Source: Sulfuricella sp035530375 (lineage in GTDB: Bacteria; Pseudomonadota; Gammaproteobacteria; Burkholderiales; Sulfuricellaceae). Taken from it: a stretch of 64,000 bases of DNA. The translations under genes were made by a program, and so were the position numbers. Positions within the stretch are counted from its first letter, which is position 1; the number at the start of each line of letters is the position of its first letter. The notes below the pieces were generated by a model. It did no database searches. It was not told the origin of the DNA and saw only the letters and a list, made by a program, of their open reading frames with translations. Below, in pieces: positions 24,744-33,520 of the stretch. The stretch spans positions 24,450 to 88,449 of the forward strand of contig DATKUY010000037.1 in NCBI GenBank assembly GCA_035530375.1, written 5' to 3'.

Positions 24744-25478
24744 TCACTTCTTTATAAATTTGTCCACGGAAGTCAATATCCCGCGCAGAATGCTGACTTC
24801 TTCCTTTTCCATCCGCGCCCGTGCAAACAACCGCCTTAGCCTCTGCATCAAGCGCCCGGGGTTGGCCGGATCGAGAAAAGCGGTGTCCACAATAGTCTGC
24901 TCCAAGTGTTGGTAAAATCGCTCCACATCCTCGAAACCGGCCATCTCAAACACCTTCGCTACCGGCACCTCGGCCTCATCTAAAGATGCCATGCGCAGCT
25001 CATAGGCCAACAACTGCACCGCAGAGCCCAGGTTCAAAGAGGAAAATTCAGGATTAGCGGGAATAGTGGCAAGCAGTTGGCACCGGTCCAGTTCGGCATT
25101 GCAAAGCCCCGACATCTCGGTGCCGAAAACCAGCGCCACTTCGCCCTGTGTGGCGAGTTCCAGCATGCGGGATGCCGCCTGACGTGCCGGCAACATTTCA
25201 TGAGAAAGATCGCGCCGCCGGGCGGTCACTGCCACGGCGAGAACGGTGCCAACCAGCGCCTCATCCAACGTAGTGCATATCTGCGCATTCTGCAGCACAT
25301 CGACCGCGCCTGCAGCGCGCGCATCCGCCGCAGGGTCGGGATAAGACTTGGGGTTGACCAGATAAAGACGCTCCAGTCCCATCGTCTTCATGGCCCGTGC
25401 TGCAGCGCCAATATTACCGGGATGGCTGGTGTGACTAAGCACGATGCGAATCTTATTCAGTACATTTTGTTTCTTCAT
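24744..25478 (-). CDS. trmJ: tRNA (cytidine/uridine-2'-O-)-methyltransferase TrmJ
   Basis: TrmJ methylates the ribose of nucleotide 32 in the anticodon loop of certain tRNAs. The 244-residue SPOUT protein has the SAM-binding knot motifs: VLSHTSHPGNIGAAARAMKTMG at the N-terminus (in two stretches), LYLVNPK, ALVFGTEMSGLCNAEL and IPANPEFSSLNLGSAVQLLAYEL. A helical C-terminal extension carries the dimer-specific LFARARMEKEEVSILRGIL. It is transcribed towards cysE and divergent from suhB, with 69 bases between the starts. Confidence 0.94.
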   Translation of the reverse strand: MKKQNVLNKIRIVLSHTSHPGNIGAAARAMKTMGLERLYLVNPKSYPDPAADARAAGAVDVLQNAQICTTLDEALVGTVLAVAVTARRRDLSHEMLPARQAASRMLELATQGEVALVFGTEMSGLCNAELDRCQLLATIPANPEFSSLNLGSAVQLLAYELRMASLDEAEVPVAKVFEMAGFEDVERFYQHLEQTIVDTAFLDPANPGRLMQRLRRLFARARMEKEEVSILRGILTSVDKFIKK

Positions 25479-25547
25479 CCGGGGTTTCCCATTAAAATGG
25501 CGGCATACGCTCCAGCGTTCTGTTCATTAAACTTTCCAGGATATCCC

Positions 25548-26342
25548 ATGCACCCCATGCTCAACACTGCGGTCAAGGCCGCGCGCCGCGCCGGTCAGAT
25601 TATCAACCGTGCCTCCCAGAATCTGGATTCGCTCACGGTCAAGCACAAAAGCTTCAATGATTTTGTCAGCGAAGTGGATCAAAAAGCGGAAGACGCGATC
25701 AAGGAAATCCTGCTGGAAGCCTACCCGAAGCACGCGATTTTAGCAGAAGAAAGCGGCGCACAGGGCGACTCCGAGTTCCAGTGGATCATCGATCCGCTCG
25801 ACGGCACCACCAATTTTCTCCACGGCTTCCCGCAATATTCCGTTTCGATCGCCATGCGGCACAAGGGCGTGCTGACCCATGCCGTAGTTTACGATCCCAG
25901 CCGCAACGACCTGTTCACCGCCACGCGCGGCGGCGGGGCTTTCCTCAATGACCGCCGCATCCGCGTCAGCCGCTGCGAATACCTGAAGGATTCGCTGATC
26001 GGCACCGGTTTTCCATTCCGCGATTTCACCCATCTCGACACCTACATGGGCATATTCCGCGACATGGTGCAAAAAACCGCCGGCGTGCGCCGACCGGGCT
26101 CCGCAGCACTGGATCTTGCCTACACGGCGGCGGGTCGCCTCGATGGCTTCTGGGAATTCGGCCTGAATGCCTGGGACATTGCCGCCGGCGCACTGCTGGT
26201 GCAAGAGGCCGGCGGATTGGTGGGAGATTTCCAGGGCGACGCAAATTATCTGGAAAGCGGCAACGTCCTGGCTGGCAACCCGAAGATTTTTGGCCAATTA
26301 CTGCAGACCATCGCCCCTCATCTGGCCGCCAAAGCCAAATAA
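25548..26342 (+). CDS. suhB: Inositol monophosphatase family protein SuhB
   Basis: The 264-residue protein belongs to the Mg-dependent phosphatase family. It shows metal-binding motifs ILAEESG and IDPLDGTTNFLHGFP, and the second signature NAWDIAAGALLVQEAGG. SuhB in E. coli also takes part in rRNA antitermination. The start chosen is MHPMLNTAVKAARRAGQII; the frame stays open further upstream across trmJ, but that part is antisense shadow. It is followed eight bases later by mutS. Confidence 0.94.
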   Translation: MHPMLNTAVKAARRAGQIINRASQNLDSLTVKHKSFNDFVSEVDQKAEDAIKEILLEAYPKHAILAEESGAQGDSEFQWIIDPLDGTTNFLHGFPQYSVSIAMRHKGVLTHAVVYDPSRNDLFTATRGGGAFLNDRRIRVSRCEYLKDSLIGTGFPFRDFTHLDTYMGIFRDMVQKTAGVRRPGSAALDLAYTAAGRLDGFWEFGLNAWDIAAGALLVQEAGGLVGDFQGDANYLESGNVLAGNPKIFGQLLQTIAPHLAAKAK

Positions 26343-26350
26343 CCCGCTCC

Positions 26351-28936
26351 ATGAACGTTCAGGAGGAACTACCCCGGCATACGCCCATGATGCAGCAGTA
26401 TCTGCGCATCAAGGCGGAGCACCCGGACATGTTGCTGCTCTACCGCATGGGGGATTTCTACGAGTTGTTCTTCGACGACGCGGAGAAGGCGGCGCAACTG
26501 CTCGACATCACGCTGACCACCCGCGGCGCGACGGCGGGGCAGCCGATCAAGATGGCTGGCGTGCCTTACCATGCGGTCGAGCAGTACCTCGCCAAGCTGG
26601 TCAAGCTCGGTGTGGGGGTGGCGATCTGCGAGCAGATCGGCGACCCCGCCACCTCGAAAGGCCCGGTGGAGCGCAAGGTGATGCGCATCATCACCCCCGG
26701 CACGCTGACCGACGCCGCACTGCTCGATGAAAAGCAGGACAATCTGCTGCTTGCTCTGGCACCGCACGACAAGATGCTGGGATTAGCCTGGCTCAGCCTT
26801 GCCAGCGGCCGCTTCAGCGTCCTGGAAGTTCCATCCGGACAACTTGGCGCGGCGTTGGAGCGGCTCAAACCGGCGGAAATCCTGTTGCCGGAGGGTTTCG
26901 TCCATGCCGCGCTGGAAAACCTGAAATGCGCCCGCAGAACACTGTCCGCCTGGCAGTTCGATTACGATTCGGCGCTGCAGGGTTTGTGCCGGCAATTCGC
27001 CACGTTCGATCTGCAAGGTTTCGGCTGCAACGACCTGCACTGCGCCATTGAGGCTGCGGGAGCCCTGCTGGAATATGCCAGGAGCACCCAGTGCGGGGCG
27101 CTGCCGCACATCCGCGGCCTGCATGTCGAACGCGAGAGCGGCTATGTTTTACTCGACGCCGCGGCACGGCGCAACCTGGAAATTTCCGAAACCCTGCGCG
27201 GCGAACCGGCACCAACGCTGCTTTCGTTGCTCGACACGACTGCCGGCGGTATGGGCAGCCGCCTGATGCGCCACTGGCTGCACCACCCGTTGCGCGACCG
27301 GGCCGAGGTACGCGCGCGTCTCGATGCCGTCGCCGTGCTGACAGGCGAATCCGGTTCTCCGGCCTATTCGCCGATTCACCAAGGCCTGAAACAGCTTGCC
27401 GACATCGAACGCATCACGACGCGCATCGCGCTCCGAACCGCCCGCCCCAGGGACCTGTCCGGCCTGCGCGACAGCTTGCTGGCCTTGCCGCAGATCGCAC
27501 GGGAAACGGCACAACTCGACAGCCCGCGCCTGACACAGCTAGCCAACCGGCTGCTTTCGCCGGATGCGCTGGTCACTCAACTGGCTAGTGCGATCCAGCC
27601 GGAGCCTGCCTCGGTATTGCGCGAAGGCGGCGTGATCGCCGCCGGCTATGACGCCGAACTCGATGAGCTGCGCGCGATCCAGAGTAATTGCGGCGAATTT
27701 CTTCTGGCGCTCGAAGCCCGTGAGCGAGAACGCAGCGGCATCGCCAATTTAAAAGTCGAATACAACCGGGTGCACGGCTTCTATATCGAGGTGACGCGCA
27801 GCCAGTCCGATACGGTGCCGGATGATTACCGCCGCCGCCAGACACTGAAAAATGCGGAACGCTTCATCACACCGGAGTTGAAGGCCTTCGAGGACAAGGC
27901 GCTGTCGGCCTCGGAACGGGCGCTGGCGCGCGAGAAAATGCTCTACGAGACGCTGCTGGACAAACTGGTGCCACACATCCCGGCATTGCAGGAAATCGCC
28001 GCGGCAGCGGCCGAACTCGACGTACTGTCCGCCTTTGCCGAGCGGGCCGAGACGCTGGGCTGGGTCGCTCCTGAATTTACAGACGATGCAGTAATCGAAA
28101 TCACCGGCGGACGCCATCCGGTGGTCGAAGCCCAACTGGATATGCATAAAGGCGCGGCTAGTTTCATCGCCAACGATATGCGGCTTTCGCGCACCCGTCA
28201 GATGCTGTTGATCACCGGCCCGAACATGGGCGGCAAATCCACCTATATGCGCCAAACTGCGTTGATCGTGCTGCTCGCCCATTGCGGCAGCTTCGTGCCG
28301 GTAAACAGCGCGCGGATCGGCCCGGTGGATCAGATATTCACCCGCATCGGCGCATCCGACGATCTGGCTGGCGGCCGTTCCACCTTCATGGTGGAAATGA
28401 CTGAAGCAGCGGATATCCTGCACAACGCCACCGAACACAGCCTGGTACTGCTGGACGAAATCGGACGCGGCACCTCCACCTTCGACGGCCTCGCCCTGGC
28501 TTGGGCGATTGCCCGCCAACTAATAGAAAAAACACGCTGCCATACCCTGTTTGCCACCCATTATTTCGAGCTTACCCGATTGACACAGGAATACCGGCAG
28601 ATCGCCAATGTCCACCTCGATGCGCTGGAGCACCGCGACCACATCGTGTTCCTGCATAACGTGCAGGATGGCCCGGCAAGCCAGAGTTATGGCTTACAGG
28701 TGGCGGCACTTGCAGGCATTCCCGCGCCGGTAATCCAGGCGGCAAAAAGACATCTGCTGCAACTGGAACAGCTAGCTGTCAGCAACGGCATTCAAGGCGA
28801 CCTGTTTGTTGAAACACCACAAGTTACGCCACCCTCGGTGCTGGAAGAGGCGCTACGCGGCGTCGAACCGGACGAACTCAGCCCGAAAGCCGCGCTGGAA
28901 CTGGTATATCGGCTAAGGAAACTGCTGGATCAGTGA
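26351..28936 (+). CDS. mutS: DNA mismatch repair protein MutS
   Basis: MutS recognises mispairs and starts methyl-directed repair. The 861-residue protein has the N-terminal mismatch-reading motif with Phe and Glu (MGDFYELFF), the lever and clamp domains, and the ATPase domain with GPNMGGKSTYMRQ, the FTRIGASDDLAGGRSTFMVEM signature, LLDEIGRGTSTFDG and FATHYFELT. The C-terminal helices end LVYRLRKLLDQ. Its last seven bases overlap the 3' end of the convergent slyD-type gene. Confidence 0.98.
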   Translation: MNVQEELPRHTPMMQQYLRIKAEHPDMLLLYRMGDFYELFFDDAEKAAQLLDITLTTRGATAGQPIKMAGVPYHAVEQYLAKLVKLGVGVAICEQIGDPATSKGPVERKVMRIITPGTLTDAALLDEKQDNLLLALAPHDKMLGLAWLSLASGRFSVLEVPSGQLGAALERLKPAEILLPEGFVHAALENLKCARRTLSAWQFDYDSALQGLCRQFATFDLQGFGCNDLHCAIEAAGALLEYARSTQCGALPHIRGLHVERESGYVLLDAAARRNLEISETLRGEPAPTLLSLLDTTAGGMGSRLMRHWLHHPLRDRAEVRARLDAVAVLTGESGSPAYSPIHQGLKQLADIERITTRIALRTARPRDLSGLRDSLLALPQIARETAQLDSPRLTQLANRLLSPDALVTQLASAIQPEPASVLREGGVIAAGYDAELDELRAIQSNCGEFLLALEARERERSGIANLKVEYNRVHGFYIEVTRSQSDTVPDDYRRRQTLKNAERFITPELKAFEDKALSASERALAREKMLYETLLDKLVPHIPALQEIAAAAAELDVLSAFAERAETLGWVAPEFTDDAVIEITGGRHPVVEAQLDMHKGAASFIANDMRLSRTRQMLLITGPNMGGKSTYMRQTALIVLLAHCGSFVPVNSARIGPVDQIFTRIGASDDLAGGRSTFMVEMTEAADILHNATEHSLVLLDEIGRGTSTFDGLALAWAIARQLIEKTRCHTLFATHYFELTRLTQEYRQIANVHLDALEHRDHIVFLHNVQDGPASQSYGLQVAALAGIPAPVIQAAKRHLLQLEQLAVSNGIQGDLFVETPQVTPPSVLEEALRGVEPDELSPKAALELVYRLRKLLDQ

Positions 28937-29412
28937 TGGTGCCCATGGGCGCCATGCACGTGCCCATGAGTAATTTCCTCGGCGCTGGCGGGACGGATGC
29001 CCTCCACGGTACACTTGAACAACAGAGTTTGCCCGGCCAGGGGGTGGTTTCCGTCTATTACCACGGAGTCTGCGGTAATCTCCGTCAGGGTGAAGACCAT
29101 ATCTTCGTCAGAGCCTTCCGCGCCGGATTGAAACTGCATGCCGACCTCAATTTCGTCCACCGGAAAAGCATCTCGGGGTTCGACCCGAACCAGATCGTCG
29201 TCATACTCACCAAAAGCGTTCTCCGGATCCAGCGTTACCGCAATGGAACCGCCCTCGACAGTGCCTTCCAGCGCTTCCTCAACCATCGGAAATATCCCGT
29301 CATAACCGCCATGCAGATAACTGATGGGCTGTTCGCTTTTTTCCAAAAGCTTGCCGGAGCTATCGCTCAATTCAAAACTGAGAGTCACTACCGAATTTTT
29401 CGAGACCTGCAT
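28930..29412 (-). CDS. slyD: FKBP-type peptidyl-prolyl isomerase, SlyD-like
   Basis: The 160-residue protein is an FKBP with the SlyD/FkpB layout: N-terminal half of the FKBP domain with LHGGYDGIFPMVEEALEG, then the inserted chaperone flap (LDPENAFGEYDDDLVR...VEVGMQF region) and the second half FTLTEITADSVVIDGNHPLAGQTL. The tail is His-rich (HGHVHGAHGHHH), which in SlyD binds nickel and other metals. It likely acts in the cytoplasm as folding helper and metal binder. It is 4 bases downstream of the peroxiredoxin gene, a probable operon. Confidence 0.92.
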   Translation of the reverse strand: MQVSKNSVVTLSFELSDSSGKLLEKSEQPISYLHGGYDGIFPMVEEALEGTVEGGSIAVTLDPENAFGEYDDDLVRVEPRDAFPVDEIEVGMQFQSGAEGSDEDMVFTLTEITADSVVIDGNHPLAGQTLLFKCTVEGIRPASAEEITHGHVHGAHGHHH

Positions 29413-29416
29413 AACA

Positions 29417-29881
29417 TTACTCCATGGTTTTAATTAAATTGATTACTTCGGCGGCATGACCACGGGGTTTAACTCCATATAGCGCATGCTTGAGGATTCC
29501 ATGCCGGTCTATGACGAACGTGGAACGCACGATCCCCATCTTTTTTATACCGTCTTTTTCTTTCTCCTGCCACACGTTGTATTTCTCGCACACCCGGCCT
29601 TCGGGATCGGCCAGCAGGATCACCGACAGTCCATGCTTGTCGCGAAAGGCGGCATGACTGATACATTCATCCCGGCTCACGCCGAGAACAACCGTATCGA
29701 GGCGGGAAAACTCACTCTCCAGGTCGCTGAAATCAATGGCTTCGATGGTACAGCCCGGTGTATCGTCTTTTGGGTAAAAATACAGGACGACATTCTTGCC
29801 TTTATATGCGGAAAGCTTGACCATTTCCATTTCCGCATCAGGCAGACTGAATCCAGGGGCAGGCTGTCCGACTTGCAACAT
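29417..29881 (-). CDS. bcp: Peroxiredoxin, Bcp/PrxQ type
   Basis: The 154-residue thioredoxin-fold peroxidase reduces hydroperoxides. It has the start VGQPAPGFSLPDAE, the active site YPKDDTPGCTIEA with the peroxidatic Cys44, and GVSRDECISH. In classical Bcp a resolving cysteine lies five residues after the peroxidatic one; here that position is Ile49. Cys73 or Cys98 could resolve instead, or the enzyme may be of 1-Cys type. The C-terminus VKPRGHAAEVINLIKTME is typical. It is read with the slyD-like gene. Confidence 0.93.
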   Translation of the reverse strand: MLQVGQPAPGFSLPDAEMEMVKLSAYKGKNVVLYFYPKDDTPGCTIEAIDFSDLESEFSRLDTVVLGVSRDECISHAAFRDKHGLSVILLADPEGRVCEKYNVWQEKEKDGIKKMGIVRSTFVIDRHGILKHALYGVKPRGHAAEVINLIKTME

Positions 29882-30294
29882 GACAACTCCTTGCTTTACC
29901 GTATGGTTGCATTTTAAACGATTTTTTCAAGGTTGGGAGGGATCGTGCCATAATCAGGCTAAGCACTTGGGGAGCATGTCATGGCAGGATACAGAGGGAA
30001 AACCTTATGCCGCACAGGCAGCTGAACAGTGCCGTGGAGTATGAGAAAAATTGACCCGCTGATCAAACTCGTCCAGTGACGCTTGTGCATTTTCGTACGA
30101 TCTGAACAATCTCATATACGCTCGACAAACGACAACCGCGCCACAAAGAAATTATTAACTATCCGACACTGGAATTTTTTAATGAATCTGTTAGAATCTT
30201 AAAGTCGGTTGGACATCGTTGATGTGAAAGCCGATTTGCATCAATGGTATATCGTCAAGTCTTTAAAACATATTAGTTAATAAGGGAACAATAA
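29882..30294. other. 413-base intergenic stretch
   Basis: No convincing gene is visible. A 22-codon frame (29976-30044, starting MSWQDTEGKPY) has a weak GGGGAG ahead of it but no other support. The right part (about 30150-30290) is AT-rich and must carry the promoter of the repeat lipoprotein; TAGAAT near 30191-30196 is a possible -10 but I see no good -35. A small RNA or a decayed gene is possible; nothing in the sequence proves it. Confidence 0.5.
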
Positions 30295-30561
30295 ATGAAA
30301 AACTCCGTCCTGCTCGCCGCTTTGCTGGCTCTGTCTTTGTCCGCTTGTGGCAAAAAAGAAGAAGCTCCTGCTCCTGCTCCTGCTGAAGCACCTAAAGTTG
30401 AAGCACCTGCTCCAGCTCCTGCTGCTCCTGCTGCTGACGCCGCTGCTCCTGCCGCCGCTCCTGCTGCTGACGCTGCTGCTCCTGCCGCCGCTCCTGCTGC
30501 TGGCGCTGCCGCTCCTGCCGCCGGCGCTGCTGCTCCTGCTGCTGACGCTGCCAAGAAGTAA
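30295..30561 (+). CDS. Ala/Pro-repeat lipoprotein
   Basis: The 88-residue protein has a clean lipoprotein signal, MKNSVLLAALLALSLSAC, followed by GKKEE. Everything after is low-complexity Ala/Pro with occasional Asp, Gly, Glu and Lys, arranged as imperfect ten-residue units of the type AAAPAAAPAAD. It ends in KK, which could be a charge anchor. Small lipoproteins of this kind are usually of unknown role, perhaps as envelope spacers. The good ribosome site (AAGGGAA) and a very strong terminator directly behind suggest high expression as a single gene. Confidence 0.85.
   Translation: MKNSVLLAALLALSLSACGKKEEAPAPAPAEAPKVEAPAPAPAAPAADAAAPAAAPAADAAAPAAAPAAGAAAPAAGAAAPAADAAKK
30361..30550. repeat. 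Tandem Ala/Pro codon repeats inside the lipoprotein gene
   Basis: Imperfect 30-base units built from GCTGCTCCTGCCGCCGCTCC followed by TGCTGCTGAC recur about four times, after a shorter GCTCCT-rich lead. The unit is a multiple of three, so copy-number changes keep the frame. Confidence 0.8.
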
Positions 30562-30572
30562 ATCGGCATTAA

Positions 30573-30612
30573 GCACAAAAAAACCGGCGCCTCGGCGCCG
30601 GTTTTTTTGTGC
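30573..30612 (+). terminator. Intrinsic terminator after the repeat lipoprotein
   Basis: Two perfect 18-base arms (30573-30590 and 30595-30612) around a CTCG loop form a GC-rich core flanked by A-run and T-run. It terminates the plus-strand lipoprotein transcript and, being symmetrical, can also act on transcripts from the minus-strand metallo-hydrolase gene. Confidence 0.93.
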
Positions 30613-30651
30613 CCAACGAATCCATGCCTGCCAGACACAAGCCACCCTCAA

Positions 30652-31416
30652 TTAAATAATCTGCCGCCAGCAGAACCCTGTCATCTGGTCAGCCACACCG
30701 ACCCACTCTGGCGCACAGTTCAAAATCGCGCTTAATGCTTTTTGCGCCAGTTCAGGGGTATTGTTCTTTTCGCTCAGGTGTGCCGCGATCAAATGCTGCA
30801 ATTTGCTATTGTCCAGACTCGCCAGAAGCCGGGCTGCAGCACCATTGTCCAGATGACCCAAGCGGCCGGCGACCCGCTGTTTCAACGTCTGCGGGTAAGG
30901 CCCGTCACGCAGCATGTCCTGGTCATGATTGCACTCCAGCACCAAGGCATCGCAGCCGCTCAGAATAGACTCGATATATGGCGTGGAATTGCCGGTATCT
31001 GTCAGCACACCCAATCGCCTGCGGCCGCAACTGAAGACATATTGCACCGGCTCTCTGGCGTCATGGGGGACGGGGAATGGCTGCACCTCGATCTCGCCGG
31101 CCTGAAACGCACCATGGCCGTCAATCAGACGAATATCGGACAAAGTCCTGGCCTGGGCGTAATTCGTGAGGGTGCCGTGGGTCAACCATACCGGCAGTTC
31201 ATACTTGCGCGCGAACCTGTCCACTCCGCCAATATGGTCGGCATGTTCGTGCGTAATGAGTATGCCGGCAAGGTCTTCCGGCCGTAATTCGAGGCGGGAC
31301 AACCGGGCAACCATTTCCCGAGTGCTGAAGCCACAGTCGAGGAGCAAGCGGGTTTGCCCGACCTCGACCACCAGCGCGTTGCCCCGGCTGCCGCTGCCCA
31401 GGGAAGCGAAACGCAT
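30652..31416 (-). CDS. MBL-fold metallo-hydrolase (YycJ/WalJ-like)
   Basis: The 254-residue protein is a metallo-beta-lactamase fold hydrolase with the metal motif THEHADHIGG, a start typical of the YycJ group (MRFASLGSGSRGNALVVE), a second histidine in VPHDAREP, LTDTGNS and a C-terminal AAHLSEKNN segment. Relatives are proposed nucleases or other phosphodiesterases; the substrate is unknown. It follows bamC by nine bases in the same direction, so it is likely the last gene of the dapA-bamC operon. Confidence 0.88.
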   Translation of the reverse strand: MRFASLGSGSRGNALVVEVGQTRLLLDCGFSTREMVARLSRLELRPEDLAGILITHEHADHIGGVDRFARKYELPVWLTHGTLTNYAQARTLSDIRLIDGHGAFQAGEIEVQPFPVPHDAREPVQYVFSCGRRRLGVLTDTGNSTPYIESILSGCDALVLECNHDQDMLRDGPYPQTLKQRVAGRLGHLDNGAAARLLASLDNSKLQHLIAAHLSEKNNTPELAQKALSAILNCAPEWVGVADQMTGFCWRQII

Positions 31417-31425
31417 TGCAGCAGG

Positions 31426-32574
31426 TCACTTCAACTGTTCGAACAGCAGATTGAGAATTCTGGTTGCGGTCTCGGACTTCTCGGTCGCACCGTCCTTGTT
31501 CAGAATATTGACTTCGCTACCACCGCTCCCAGCCACAACCTGGACGCGATATTGCTCCGGGCTGTTGTCCTTGTTTTTTCCATTGCTCTTCCAGAAGGCC
31601 AGCTTGGAAAGGAAGCCTTTTTCCTCCTTAGCGCCGTCCATATCAGGATCGACGTAGCGGACAAAATAAAGCCCCTTGGAACGATCGCGGTCAACCACGG
31701 TAAATCCGACCCGATCAAGAGCCAACCCGACGCGGCGCCACGCACGGTCGAAGGTATCGGTCAGCACAAGTTTTCCCGCCCCTTCCTGTGAATGCGTAAC
31801 TTTAGCCCGCTCACGCTTGCTGTCCGCCGCCATCAGGGATTTGGAACGCACCTCTTCCACCCCGAAACGCACCATCAACCGGCGCAGCATATCGGCCTCC
31901 AGTTCCGGGTCGGCGGGACGCGGCTCCCATATGGTGCGACTGCCGCCGTCGCCCCCCTCCAGAACTTCATACATGCCGCGATGGCTAATGTAGATTTCAG
32001 TGGTGCCAGGCTCTGTGCCGCGTTCAAGCCGGGTGCGGAACTTGTCGCGCTCGGCAGTGGAATAAAGCCCATCGACTACCTTGCTCAACACGCTGCGGAT
32101 CGCATCCTGCGGAATCTTGGCCCGATTCTCGGCCCAGTCGGTTTCCATCACACCGGATTCCGGCACTTCCATCTTGATGAGAAAGCCGTTTTCCTGCCAG
32201 AATTCCTTCACTACCGGCCATATCTGCTCCGGGGTGGCTTTCACCACCAGCCAGCGCTGTGAACCCGCACGCTCGACCCTGACCTTGTCCTGGGCAGGCA
32301 GCAGGTTGGACGTTGCCGTTGTTGTCTGGGACTGACCGGCCTTTTCCTTGTTGTATACCGAGAACATGGCGCTACCCTGCGGACTGGCATCGGGCACGGC
32401 AAAACGGTTATCCGCTGTCGGCGAAGTCAGGTCGGGGGGGATTTCCAGCGGCGGCAGTTTGCCTGCCGATTTATAGTCAATCTTCTTGCCTTCCAACAGA
32501 GAGGTCGAACTGCAACCCGCTATTAGCGCAAGTCCCATTATCACCACGGCTGAAGCTAAAAACCTGTTATTCAT
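31426..32574 (-). CDS. bamC: Outer membrane assembly lipoprotein BamC
   Basis: BamC is a lipoprotein of the BAM complex that inserts beta-barrel proteins. The chosen start is MNNRFLASAVVIMG, with lipobox LIAGC, giving 382 residues. The mature N-terminus is the unstructured segment with YKSAGKLPPLEIPPDLTSP that contacts BamD, followed by two helix-grip domains. The gene is next to dapA, as in many proteobacteria. An alternative methionine two codons upstream is unlikely. Confidence 0.95.
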   Translation of the reverse strand: MNNRFLASAVVIMGLALIAGCSSTSLLEGKKIDYKSAGKLPPLEIPPDLTSPTADNRFAVPDASPQGSAMFSVYNKEKAGQSQTTTATSNLLPAQDKVRVERAGSQRWLVVKATPEQIWPVVKEFWQENGFLIKMEVPESGVMETDWAENRAKIPQDAIRSVLSKVVDGLYSTAERDKFRTRLERGTEPGTTEIYISHRGMYEVLEGGDGGSRTIWEPRPADPELEADMLRRLMVRFGVEEVRSKSLMAADSKRERAKVTHSQEGAGKLVLTDTFDRAWRRVGLALDRVGFTVVDRDRSKGLYFVRYVDPDMDGAKEEKGFLSKLAFWKSNGKNKDNSPEQYRVQVVAGSGGSEVNILNKDGATEKSETATRILNLLFEQLK

Positions 32575-32589
32575 ACACACCTTCTTGAT

Positions 32590-33465
32590 TTATTGCGCAC
32601 TAGCCTGGCGCATAGCCTGCCTCAATACATCGTGGTAAACCGCAGAGAGCGGGGTTAGCGGCAGGCGAATGCCATCGCCGATCAGCCCCATCTGCACCAC
32701 TGCCCATTTAACCGGAATCGGATTGGCTTCGACAAACAACTTTTGATGCAAACCCAGCAGTTTATTGTTGATCGTCCTTGCTGCGACCAGATCGCCCCTG
32801 AACGCCGCTTCGCACATTTCATGCATCAACCGGGGTGCCACGTTGCTGGTCACCGAAATAACGCCATGACCACCCAGCAGCATCAATGCCAAGCCGCTAC
32901 CGTCGTCGCCGCTATACACGGCGAAATCCTGCGGTGCGCGCAGCAACAGGTCACTGCCGCGCTCGACATTGCCGGTTGCGTCCTTGATGCCGATGATGTT
33001 CGGTATCTGCGCCAGTCGCAGCACGGTATCGTTAACCAGATCACAGGCAGTACGACCAGGTACATTGTAAAGAATCTGAGGGATGTCCACTGCCTCGGCA
33101 ATTGCCTTGAAATGCCGATACAGCCCATCCTGGGTAGGTTTGTTGTAGTACGGCGTGACCGATAGACTGTAGTCCGCACCGGCCGCCTTGGCACATGCCG
33201 TCAACTCGATTGCTTCGCTGGTGGAGTTGGCACCGGTTCCGGCAATCACGGGAATACGGCCAGCCGTATGATCCACCACCGTGCGGATCAACAGGCAATG
33301 CTCATCGAAATTTACCGTCGGGGATTCGCCTGTGGTTCCGACGACGACGATGCCGTCGGTTCCCTCTGCCACATGAAAATCAATCAGGGCACGCATACGC
33401 GCCAGATCCAGACTACCATCATCGTGCATCGGAGTAACGATCGCAACCAGACTGCCTTTAAGCAT
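32590..33465 (-). CDS. dapA: 4-hydroxy-tetrahydrodipicolinate synthase
   Basis: DapA condenses pyruvate with aspartate semialdehyde in lysine and diaminopimelate synthesis. The start at MLKGSLVAIVTPM gives 291 residues, the family length; the frame stays open 25 codons upstream but that part is not conserved in type. Signature features are GTTGESPT, the Tyr in YNVPGRTACDL and the Schiff-base Lys in IIGIKDATGNVER. It lies 55 bases after nrdJ and 15 bases before bamC. Confidence 0.97.
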   Translation of the reverse strand: MLKGSLVAIVTPMHDDGSLDLARMRALIDFHVAEGTDGIVVVGTTGESPTVNFDEHCLLIRTVVDHTAGRIPVIAGTGANSTSEAIELTACAKAAGADYSLSVTPYYNKPTQDGLYRHFKAIAEAVDIPQILYNVPGRTACDLVNDTVLRLAQIPNIIGIKDATGNVERGSDLLLRAPQDFAVYSGDDGSGLALMLLGGHGVISVTSNVAPRLMHEMCEAAFRGDLVAARTINNKLLGLHQKLFVEANPIPVKWAVVQMGLIGDGIRLPLTPLSAVYHDVLRQAMRQASAQ

Positions 33466-33520
33466 GAAGATTTCCCACAAAAAAACGTAGTTTACCCGAA
33501 TATCGGACCGCGCGAAATGC

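Noticed and set aside
29976..30044. 22-residue frame MSWQDTEGKPYAAQ...
   Set aside because: Too short to support without expression or conservation evidence.
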